From Desulfobulbaceae bacterium (lineage in GTDB: Bacteria; Desulfobacterota; Desulfobulbia; Desulfobulbales; Desulfobulbaceae): a DNA stretch of 20,126 nt. The notes below the pieces were generated by a model. The model worked only from the letters and a program-made list of their open reading frames with translations. It was not told the origin of the DNA and ran no database searches. Made by a program: the position numbers and the translations under genes. Shown one piece after another: positions 8,565-14,049 of the stretch. The stretch lies in the NCBI GenBank assembly GCA_027011235.1, contig JALVAI010000379.1, positions 1 through 20,126 on the forward strand, given 5' to 3'. Position 1 is the stretch's first letter, and the number at the start of each line of letters is the position of its first letter.

Positions 8565-9407
8565 TCAATGTTCGTACAGTTCGCGCACCCGCTCGATCTC
8601 GTCCGGGATTTCCTCTGCAAGCACCGTATATTCATCAATGTTTTGTTGGATATGATCAGCCAGTGAAGAAACAGGAACAATGTGTATTCCCTCCTTGACG
8701 GAAAAACCCAACTGACTGAGAATATATTCACTGATTTGCAGGATACCAAGAGGTGACTCTGGTTGTGTATGGTCCATGCTTGCATGATGATCACGGATGG
8801 CCCTGCATAATGAATCCGGTATCTGCCACTCCTGTGCCAGCAGATAGCCGATTTCACAGTGATCCGTGCCAAGGTGTTTTCTCTCCAGTTCGATAATATC
8901 GGATTCTTCGTCACCAAGTTGTCTGTATGCCTGGAGGAATTTTTCCTCGGCGCCCTGCCATTCAACAATCAATCCTATATCATGCAGAATACCGGCAAGA
9001 TAGGCATCGTCTCCATTGATGGAAAAGATCCGTTCCGCAATCATCTTGCTGCAGATTCCCGTTGCCGCGCAGTGGATCCACAATCGGTCCCTGGAAAAGC
9101 CATCATCACCTTTCCCGGTTGTGAACATTCCCTTCAGGGCATCGGTGACCGCTATGTTGTGGAGATTTTTCATCCCAAGCAGGGCAATGGCGCGGGAAAC
9201 GGAATCCACTTTATGGACCAGACCGTAATAGGAGGAGTTGACAAGCGTCAGGAGGCGTCCCACCAGAGCCGGATCCAGACTGATGATCTCTTCGAAATCA
9301 CGCAGGGTGGAGTTGTCATCATTGATCAGCTGGGCGAGTCGGGCAACGATATGGGGCAGGGTGTTGCCCCGCTGGTATTTTTTTATCAGTCGGGCAGCGG
9401 TGGTCAT
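8565..9407 (-). CDS. HDOD domain signalling protein
   Basis: This 280-residue protein is dominated by an HDOD domain, a non-enzymatic relative of HD phosphohydrolases used in bacterial signalling. The N-terminal part shows the classic HDOD pattern: LPHIVARLAQLINDDNSTL (17-35), then IISLDPALVGRLLTLVNSSYYG (41-62), then AIALLGMKNLHNIA (73-86). Unusually, several HD-type residues remain: His112, His142-Asp143 (LHDIG), His183 and His207-His208, so residual metal binding is possible. A tail of about 50 residues follows. The ATG at 9407 is preceded by GGGGGAGG with a 9-nt spacer, a strong ribosome site. It lies directly upstream of the hybrid kinase, with which it probably works. Confidence 0.9.
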   Translation of the reverse strand: MTTAARLIKKYQRGNTLPHIVARLAQLINDDNSTLRDFEEIISLDPALVGRLLTLVNSSYYGLVHKVDSVSRAIALLGMKNLHNIAVTDALKGMFTTGKGDDGFSRDRLWIHCAATGICSKMIAERIFSINGDDAYLAGILHDIGLIVEWQGAEEKFLQAYRQLGDEESDIIELERKHLGTDHCEIGYLLAQEWQIPDSLCRAIRDHHASMDHTQPESPLGILQISEYILSQLGFSVKEGIHIVPVSSLADHIQQNIDEYTVLAEEIPDEIERVRELYEH

Positions 9408-9462
9408 GTATTATTTCCTCCCCCTGGGCTGGTGAGAAGGGTATTTTTGCTGGAAAACAGGA

Positions 9463-9483
9463 TTACACGTGTTTTTAGTGTAA
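9463..9483. promoter_or_regulatory. Inverted repeat in the moaE-like/HDOD gap
   Basis: TTACAC (9463-9468) and GTGTAA (9478-9483) form a 6-bp inverted repeat with a 9-nt spacer inside the 120-bp gap between the MoaE-family stop and the HDOD start. On the minus strand the downstream bases include TGTTTTCC, so a weak terminator of the upstream gene is possible; an operator of the HDOD gene is the alternative. An overlapping 8-bp palindrome ACACGTGT sits at 9465-9472. Confidence 0.3.
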
Positions 9484-9527
9484 CATGTTGATTTTCTTTA
9501 GTTGTTGTGCTGTTGGTCTGTCCTGGT

Positions 9528-9893
9528 TTATTGGATGGTAACCTCTTTTTTGCTGATGGCTTCAGCTTTGACCCGGTCGAGAAGCTCGGCCAGCACCGGT
9601 TTGATATGTTCCCGCAGGTCGCCGGCAACGATGATAAAGAGCAGGTCATCGCCGGGGAGGAATCTGCCGGAATGTGTTTCAATGATAATTTCATAGATGC
9701 CGGGTTTTTGTTTGTATTCCCGGCGCAGCTGTTCAACATGTTGTTCGTCGACCGTTGTCTCCAGGGCGGTTACCCTGCTGCGGTCCTTACGCGACCAGTT
9801 TCGCACGGTGCCGTTGTGGATGAGGATCATACCGACATTATCGGTGAAATCCGGGCGTTTTTTTAATTCGGCAATGGTTTTTGATATGTCCAT
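9528..9893 (-). CDS. MoaE-family protein (molybdopterin synthase catalytic subunit-like)
   Basis: This 121-residue protein matches the MoaE fold: an early strand NVGMILIHNGTVRNWSR (19-35), a central GRFLPGDDLLFIIVAGDLRE (76-95) and a C-terminal helix ending in KKE (115-117), which aligns with the WKKE end of MoaE. MoaE transfers sulfur from MoaD thiocarboxylate to precursor Z during molybdenum cofactor synthesis. The usual HR pair after the central strand is replaced by DLR, and the Trp before KKE is Ser, so this is a divergent branch. ATG 9893 has AAGGAGA 5 nt upstream; 45 further in-frame codons upstream have no such site. No moaD or other moa gene is nearby, so an exact role is unsure. Confidence 0.65.
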   Translation of the reverse strand: MDISKTIAELKKRPDFTDNVGMILIHNGTVRNWSRKDRSRVTALETTVDEQHVEQLRREYKQKPGIYEIIIETHSGRFLPGDDLLFIIVAGDLREHIKPVLAELLDRVKAEAISKKEVTIQ

Positions 9894-10030
9894 GACTTTC
9901 TCCTTGGTTGTCAGGTTCCGGGGGCAGAGAATACTATTCAGAAAAAAGAACACTCCTGTCCGCTTGTCTTGATAGGGCTTTGTCGTTGTCAGAATGGTTT
10001 GCCAATTCAAATATACATATTTTTCCACGC

Positions 10031-10048
10031 TTTGACATCGGAGTCAAA
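10031..10048 (-). other. Stem-loop upstream of the moaE-like gene
   Basis: Perfect 6-bp inverted repeat TTTGAC / GTCAAA with a 6-nt loop. It is the second of two tandem hairpins between the lytic transglycosylase stop and the moaE-like gene. No T-run follows on the minus strand. It could be part of a termination zone or an operator for the downstream gene. Confidence 0.35.
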
Positions 10049-10056
10049 TTTGGTAT

Positions 10057-10077
10057 CGGAATATGTGATATATTCCG
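10057..10077 (-). terminator. Stem-loop just after the lytic transglycosylase stop
   Basis: Perfect 8-bp inverted repeat CGGAATAT / ATATTCCG with a 5-nt loop, beginning 7 bp beyond the stop codon of the lytic transglycosylase on the minus strand. Position suits an mRNA 3' end, but the following bases (ATACCAAATTTG) lack a real T-run. Termination strength is therefore doubtful; mRNA protection is an alternative. Confidence 0.4.
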
Positions 10078-10083
10078 TGTCTC

Positions 10084-11478
10084 TTAGGGTTTATACTTGG
10101 CCCTGTCCTTCAGGATGACAATGGTGTCCTTGTGTCTGCCTGCCCGCCGTGGAGGCAGCCGCAGCCTCTGGCCGATATGGATAACTCCCCGGCTGTTTAA
10201 ATGGTTGGCACGAATAAGGTTATGGCTTGAAACACCAAATTTTTTGCCGATGGAGCTGATGGTGTCACCCCTGCGGACGATATAAACCCGATCACGAATC
10301 TGGCGGGCATGAAAAAAACGTGATCCAAGTTTTTTTGCCCGCCGCCTGATGGACGGCGTCGCCGGTAAACGGAGGTGATACCCTTTTGGGATATATTTTT
10401 TGCCGACGAGTACCGGATGCTGCAATGCAGGATTGAGTCGGGCCAGGTCTGTGGCTGAAATTTTAAAAAAACGACGGATACGGTCAAAATCAGCATAGCC
10501 CTTCATGCGGATGGTAAAGGTTGCCGCCGGACGGTTTCTGATGATGGAGCGGTCCTTTTCCATCCTTCGGGCGGTGTGAAAGGCGGCCAGGAATTCGGAG
10601 TAAAAATTACGGGCCGCGAATTTAAACAGACCCGTATGGTGGTTTTTGAAGATATTGGTATATGTTTTTCTCTGGTTCAGGGCCCGTACCATGCCGGGAC
10701 GGCCATAGTTGTAAGCAGTAAGGGCCAGGGGCCAGCTTCCCAACTGTTCATAATTTTTTTTCAGCAGTTTTGCCGCCGCCCTGCTGGAGAGTACCGGATC
10801 ATACCGTTCATCGAGGACATCGTTGATGGTCATGAAATCTTTGCCGGTAATGCGGGTAAACTGCCAGAGACCGACCGCTCCGGCTTTGGAATGGGCCTTT
10901 GGATTAAAGGACGATTCGACATGGGGAAGATACGCCAGTTCAAGGGGAAGCCCGTAGGAACGAAAAATACTCTTTATTGTGCGCATGTAGGCCCCAGAGC
11001 GAATGACACCCTTGCGGAAACTGTCCTTTTGACCGATTTGCAGACGGATGTTGTCCCTGGCCTTTAAAAATCTGTTATGCCTTTTATGGGCGAACAGGGC
11101 GGCAATACGTTTTTCTTCCCTGGTTCGGGGGCGTTTGCCATGCCCCAGATCCGTCAGGATGGCCTTGTACCGGCGGCGGGCAAGTTTTATCAGGTTTTTG
11201 TTTATCCGAGCCGCTGCCGGCGTGTTCCAGTCAACCAGGTCAACAACCCCGTAAATAATAGAGAGATCGTTCTTGTCATGGAGGATTCCCTGTCTGCTGG
11301 TGTAGGTGCCATAGACCTTTTCCCAAAAGCGGACATTGGGAACAATCACGGTGTAGAGCGGGAAACGGGAACCCGTGCCGGCAAGGGCCGGTGTTGGGGG
11401 AAAAAGAAGGGATAACCAGAAAAAGAGGGTGAAGAGCCTGAAAAAAAAAGCTATGATTTGAGGCGATCTTTGCACCAT
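10084..11478 (-). CDS. mltD: MltD-like membrane-associated lytic murein transglycosylase with LysM
   Basis: This 464-residue envelope enzyme cleaves peptidoglycan glycan strands by forming 1,6-anhydro-MurNAc ends. The N-terminus (residues 1-33) is a signal peptide or anchor ending in PTPALAG; no lipobox Cys is present, unlike E. coli MltD. The SLT (GH23) domain spans about 165-300, with catalytic Glu188 in LPHVESSFNP, AVGLWQF (201-207) and ALTAYNYG (252-259). A degenerate LysM-like segment (about 328-372) precedes a clear C-terminal LysM (397-442, VYIVRRGDTISSIGKKFGVS). ATG 11478 opens the signal sequence; 28 further in-frame codons upstream (to 11562) would bury it. The ribosome site is weak. 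It is divergent from the Nudix gene. Confidence 0.88.
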   Translation of the reverse strand: MVQRSPQIIAFFFRLFTLFFWLSLLFPPTPALAGTGSRFPLYTVIVPNVRFWEKVYGTYTSRQGILHDKNDLSIIYGVVDLVDWNTPAAARINKNLIKLARRRYKAILTDLGHGKRPRTREEKRIAALFAHKRHNRFLKARDNIRLQIGQKDSFRKGVIRSGAYMRTIKSIFRSYGLPLELAYLPHVESSFNPKAHSKAGAVGLWQFTRITGKDFMTINDVLDERYDPVLSSRAAAKLLKKNYEQLGSWPLALTAYNYGRPGMVRALNQRKTYTNIFKNHHTGLFKFAARNFYSEFLAAFHTARRMEKDRSIIRNRPAATFTIRMKGYADFDRIRRFFKISATDLARLNPALQHPVLVGKKYIPKGYHLRLPATPSIRRRAKKLGSRFFHARQIRDRVYIVRRGDTISSIGKKFGVSSHNLIRANHLNSRGVIHIGQRLRLPPRRAGRHKDTIVILKDRAKYKP

Positions 11479-11661
11479 TATTCGTTTGCCTGATTTGCAG
11501 GGATTGGACGCGGAAATGTTGGTGGCTGTCTTGAAACCACTCGACTTTTTATATAGTAGCATATAGCCGGGGAGAAGGAGAAGGAAGTTTTCACGTTGCC
11601 AATGCTATTTTTCACACGTTCCAGAATTGGCCTTGTGCCGTCTGGAAAATGAAACAGGTCG

Positions 11662-12153
11662 ATGTTTATGTATACGCCAGTACTGGGAACCCTTGGGTAT
11701 ATCCTGTCTCCGGATAAAAAACATGTTTTGCTGGTCCACCGGACAGCCAGAACAGGAGACCAGCACCTGGGCAAATATAATGGCCTGGGCGGCAAGATGG
11801 AGCCAGGTGAAGATGTTGCCGAGTGCATGCGTCGTGAAATTGCCGAAGAATCGGGCCTGGTTTGCGTTGATATGACCCTGCGCGGTACGATCAACTGGCA
11901 GGGATTTGGCCGGGACGGTGAAGATTGGTTCGGCTTTATCTTCCTGATTACCCGTTTTTCCGGAACACCGTATACGAAAAATTCAGAGGGTGATCTCGCC
12001 TGGCATCCACTGGAAAAACTGGATATGTTGCCCATGTGGGAGGGAGATCGGTATTTTCTGCCCCTGGTTTTCGATGATGATCCGCGCGTTTTTCATGGCT
12101 ATCTGCCGTATCATGATGGCCGGCCCGCTGACTGGAGATATAGCCGCTATTGA
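11662..12153 (+). CDS. Nudix hydrolase (MutT-like, 8-oxo-dGTP diphosphatase type)
   Basis: This 163-residue Nudix protein hydrolyses a nucleoside diphosphate linked to another group. The Nudix box is perfect: Gly44, Glu50, Arg58-Glu59, Glu62-Glu63 and Gly65 fit G-x5-E-x7-RE-x2-EE-x-G. The flanking KYNGLGGKMEPGE and the C-terminal PMWEGDRYFLPL (about 124-135) resemble the MutT/MTH1-like branch that sanitises oxidised purine nucleotides. That substrate is a family-based guess. The start is either ATG 11662 or ATG 11668, with AGGT nearby at 11656. The gene is divergent from the lytic transglycosylase and lies 113 bp ahead of zapB. Confidence 0.9.
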   Translation: MFMYTPVLGTLGYILSPDKKHVLLVHRTARTGDQHLGKYNGLGGKMEPGEDVAECMRREIAEESGLVCVDMTLRGTINWQGFGRDGEDWFGFIFLITRFSGTPYTKNSEGDLAWHPLEKLDMLPMWEGDRYFLPLVFDDDPRVFHGYLPYHDGRPADWRYSRY

Positions 12154-12167
12154 TTCGGCTAAAAGCC

Positions 12168-12196
12168 TTGCGCTGGTCGAGGATGGTTTGTATAGT
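12168..12196 (+). promoter_or_regulatory. Possible sigma70-type promoter for zapB-zapA
   Basis: TTGCGC (12168-12173) and TATAGT (12191-12196) are separated by exactly 17 bp, in the gap between the Nudix stop and the zapB-like start. The -10 box matches consensus at 5 of 6 positions, the -35 at 3 of 6. It would give a leader of about 65 nt before zapB. Confidence 0.4.
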
Positions 12197-12266
12197 ACAT
12201 ATTTGTTTATATTGATTTCAACTGGTTATCACTCCTGTGTGAATGACCGTCGGTAGGGAGGAATGT

Positions 12267-12584
12267 ATGGAAAATAATGCTGAATTGGCCAGACTGGAAC
12301 AGTTTGTTGATAAGTTGCTCACCAAGTACCATGAGTTGAAGGAAGAATTTCATGCCCTGCAGGCGACCCTGCAGGAGCGGGATACCGAGTGCGCTGAATT
12401 GAAAAACCGGCTGGATGAGCTGTCCAATGAACGTGCCGTTGTTGGTGAACGGGTCTCCGGTCTTATTGGACGGATAGAGCAGTGGGAGGCGGAGCAGGAA
12501 GGCTTTGGAGCGGAAAATACAGACAATCAGGAGCAGGGTGGAGTGCAGGCTTCCCTGTTTGAAGGAGATTCCGAGTCCCTGTGA
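12267..12584 (+). CDS. zapB: ZapB-like coiled-coil cell division protein
   Basis: This 105-residue, highly charged protein is almost entirely coiled coil from residue 3 to about 85 (LARLEQFVDKLLTKYHELKE, then further Leu-spaced heptads), with an acidic flexible tail ending in SLFEGDSESL. ZapB-type proteins bind ZapA and help bundle the FtsZ ring at midcell. Placement 24 bp upstream of zapA supports this role. ATG 12267 follows GGGAGG with a 5-nt spacer, a strong site; an ATG eight codons upstream lacks one. Coiled-coil proteins give weak sequence evidence, so the call rests mainly on context. Confidence 0.7.
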   Translation: MENNAELARLEQFVDKLLTKYHELKEEFHALQATLQERDTECAELKNRLDELSNERAVVGERVSGLIGRIEQWEAEQEGFGAENTDNQEQGGVQASLFEGDSESL

Positions 12585-12602
12585 AACCCTTGACGGTTTT
12601 TT
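12584..12602 (+). other. Weak stem-loop with T-run between zapB and zapA
   Basis: AAACC (12584-12588) pairs with GGTTT (12595-12599) around a CTTGAC loop and is followed by TTT. It begins at the last base of the zapB-like stop and ends 6 bp before the zapA ATG. It could reduce readthrough or hide the zapA start; zapA shows no clear Shine-Dalgarno sequence. The stem is only 5 bp, so the case is weak. Confidence 0.25.
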
Positions 12603-12608
12603 AGTGTA

Positions 12609-12893
12609 ATGGAAGAGCGTCTGGTCCGTTTTTCTCTTTTTGGACAAGAGTTTACCTTTTACAGTGATGCGCCGGAAAGTGAGGTCGAAGAGGTGGTCCG
12701 GATCCTGCGCAATGAGCTTGAAGGATCGGATGGTACCTATACCTCAACAGTCCCTTCCAGCAAATTGCTGGTTCTCGGGTGTCTCCGGATAGCGGACAGG
12801 TACGTCAGGTTGAAGCGCGAGTTTGAGGAATACCGCAACCGGCAGGGTCGTTCCATTGATGGATTGATTGATAAAATGTCTGAAATAGATTGA
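12609..12893 (+). CDS. zapA: Cell division protein ZapA
   Basis: This 94-residue protein fits ZapA, which binds FtsZ and cross-links protofilaments in the division ring. The N-terminal strands (VRFSLFGQEFTFYSDAPESE, 6-25) and the following helix pair ending in a coiled coil (LGCLRIADRYVRLKREFEEY, about 56-75) follow the family plan, including the I-A-D motif of the helix. Length is typical (about 90-110). It is the second gene after zapB, with a 24-bp gap. No clear ribosome site precedes ATG 12609, so translation may depend on reinitiation from zapB. The candidate 6S RNA downstream fits the zapA-ssrS gene order known from other proteobacteria. Confidence 0.88.
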   Translation: MEERLVRFSLFGQEFTFYSDAPESEVEEVVRILRNELEGSDGTYTSTVPSSKLLVLGCLRIADRYVRLKREFEEYRNRQGRSIDGLIDKMSEID

Positions 12894-12936
12894 CAGCCGA
12901 GACAGCAAATCGCTTTGCGCTGATAAATATCATTTT

Positions 12937-12962
12937 TGTTTCAATGAAACATTTGTTATGCT
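12937..12962 (+). promoter_or_regulatory. Perfect dyad overlapping an extended -10 promoter-like site
   Basis: TGTTTCAATGAAACA (12937-12951) is a perfect 15-bp dyad about one central base. Three bases on is TG-T-TATGCT (12954-12962), an extended -10 box matching TATAAT at 4 of 6 positions. The dyad has no RNA loop, so it is best read as a protein-binding site over the promoter spacer. A transcript would start near 12970 and run into the foldback at 13020. Confidence 0.35.
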
Positions 12963-13019
12963 GAAGCTGAAATCAGAGGAAAGAAATAACGCTTCGGTAT
13001 TGTACCCGATTTAAGGCCA

Positions 13020-13161
13020 CCTTGAAAAATTGCCGCTTGATCTCTGCGTCACAGAAAATGAAAAATGCTCACATATATCTAATATACTGCGTTTTGTAAT
13101 TTTCCTGTTCCTCGGAGTGTACGCTTAGCTGACTTCGAACGAAAATTCTAATTTTTCAAGG
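13020..13161. repeat. 142-bp imperfect foldback element (MITE-like or structured RNA)
   Basis: Perfect 12-bp terminal inverted repeats CCTTGAAAAATT (13020-13031) and AATTTTTCAAGG (13150-13161) bound this element. Inside, ACAGAAAATGAAAAATGC (13051-13068) can pair imperfectly with GCGTTTTGTAATTTTCCTGT (13089-13108) around an AT-rich loop, giving a second stem. Just outside, TTTAAGGCCA on the left and AGGCCTAAA on the right (13192-13200) are near-complementary, with about 20 bp of unmatched sequence inserted on the right. There is no coding frame. A miniature inverted-repeat element or a structured RNA are both possible; copy number in the genome would decide. Confidence 0.5.
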
Positions 13162-13310
13162 CATTCGTAAGAGTTTCGTGAAGGCCTAAAACCGGGTGTG
13201 TAGATATTTTCTTTTTTTGTCAATGGGATAGACGTGTTGATGGAACATTTTTATAGCATCTGGATTTTTTTTAACTAAACCGGAAAATCCGGACGCTCGG
13301 ATACGAACCA

Positions 13311-13480
13311 ATTCCCTGCGCTGTTGGTGATTAATGAGGTATTGAGCCAACTCTCATGATTAGGGCAGCCGGAAATGTCGATGGAATGGAAATCTTTACT
13401 GATTTCCAGGAAGCGGCATTGGCATTGCCCACCTAATGTATTTAGGTTTAATCATTTCATTAACACGGCAGGGCGGGGAT
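13311..13480 (+). ncRNA. ssrS: Candidate 6S RNA
   Basis: 6S RNA binds sigma70-RNA polymerase as a promoter mimic. This stretch of about 170 nt folds as expected by eye. The ends pair as CCCTGC (13314-13319) with GCAGGG (13468-13473). A long irregular apical arm runs from GGGCA (13363-13367) to TGCCC (13426-13430) and includes AATGTCG/CGGCATT and a terminal 7-bp stem GGAAATC/GATTTCC (13388-13407) with a 6-nt loop. Between them lies a large bubble, with a small hairpin ACCTAA/TTAGGT (13431-13447) on its 3' side, as in known 6S RNAs. The start TTCCCTGCGCTGTTGG recalls the 5' end of proteobacterial 6S. The position after zapA agrees. Ends are approximate; no covariance search was possible. Confidence 0.5.
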
Positions 13481-13496
13481 TTTATTATAAATAATT

Positions 13497-13513
13497 GGGC
13501 GATTATTTCGCCC
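13497..13513 (+). terminator. Hairpin after the candidate 6S RNA
   Basis: GGGCGA (13497-13502) and TCGCCC (13508-13513) form a perfect 6-bp stem with a TTATT loop, 17 bp after the candidate 6S RNA. The tail TTGTC is poor in T, so termination may be weak, or the site may mark processing. Confidence 0.4.
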
Positions 13514-13520
13514 TTGTCAT

Positions 13521-13558
13521 ACAGACGGACCAACCTGTTAACATGGGGTTACGTCTGT
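13521..13558 (+). other. Stem-loop ACAGACG/CGTCTGT
   Basis: A perfect 7-bp inverted repeat ACAGACG (13521-13527) and CGTCTGT (13552-13558) encloses a second short stem AACC/GGTT (13532-13535 with 13547-13550). It lies between the candidate 6S RNA and the three-way-junction element. Function unknown. Confidence 0.35.
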
Positions 13559-13607
13559 GAGTGAACAGGCAGGGCGCAGGCCCGGTGGAAAAATGGGAAT
13601 ACTGATG

Positions 13608-13745
13608 CGATCAGGTTTATTATATATCAATACTTGTTTTTCTTGCAGACAGCCCGGTTGTAAACAGCGGGCAATGGCGGGCCAGCTGTCGGTTCGGCCC
13701 GGTCTGCTGAAAATTGTTGTTTCATACTCTCTTTACTCCTGATCG
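13608..13745 (+). ncRNA. Candidate structured element with three-way junction
   Basis: Nested inverted repeats define a possible fold. The outer stem is CGATCAGG (13608-13615) with CCTGATCG (13738-13745). Inside it GCAGAC (13645-13650) pairs with GTCTGC (13702-13707). Within that are two arms, GCCCG/CGGGC (13652-13672) and GGGCC/GGCCC (13679-13700). The joining segments are AT-rich. A further small hairpin (GGGC-GCAG-GCCC, 13572-13583) lies upstream and an intrinsic terminator downstream at 13793. I match it to no RNA family I know. The only open frame across it (13557-13742) is unlike a real protein. It could be a small RNA or a leader element. Confidence 0.4.
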
Positions 13746-13792
13746 GGGATGATTGCCCCTCTATTCTCCTTTTCCGGCCATGGTGTTGTCCA

Positions 13793-13825
13793 GGAATAAC
13801 TACTGGTTATTCCGTTAGTTTTTTG
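13793..13825 (+). terminator. Rho-independent terminator
   Basis: GGAATAAC (13793-13800) and GTTATTCC (13806-13813) make a perfect 8-bp stem with a 5-nt loop, followed by GTTAGTTTTTTG. It ends whatever is transcribed across the non-coding stretch, before the rny promoter. Confidence 0.65.
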
Positions 13826-13858
13826 TTTCGGCTCCTTGATTGCGAAAATGGTTCCATG

Positions 13859-13886
13859 TTGACAATATGGTTCCTCGGCACATTAT
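13859..13886 (+). promoter_or_regulatory. Probable sigma70-type promoter of rny
   Basis: A perfect -35 box TTGACA (13859-13864) is followed after 16 bp by CATTAT (13881-13886), which matches the -10 consensus at 4 of 6 positions. It directly follows a terminator and precedes rny, giving a leader of about 155 nt. That leader contains an ACGA-T8-TCGT stretch (13920-13935) and no other clear signal. Confidence 0.5.
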
Positions 13887-14049
13887 GGGGATGAAACAGA
13901 ATTCCGGAGCAATTGGACAACGATTTTTTTTTCGTGGTTCTGACGCCGGGAAATAGCCTCCTGTTGTGATCCATCCGGTCCTGCCTGTTTTCTCTGTTTA
14001 TCTTCGCAGGGTTATCAAATTTTTCGTACTTCCTGCATAACATACATGG

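Noticed and set aside
13645..13707. tRNA or known riboswitch
   Set aside because: No T-loop or acceptor pattern of a tRNA, and no conserved core of cobalamin, GEMM, SRP, tmRNA or RNase P RNAs could be found.
13557..13742. 61-codon plus-strand frame in the non-coding stretch
   Set aside because: GTG start, no ribosome site, unlikely protein composition, and it runs through the stems of the structured element.
13885..13959. Possible 23-codon leader peptide before rny (ATGGGGATG start)
   Set aside because: It begins at or before the predicted transcription start and has no separate ribosome site.
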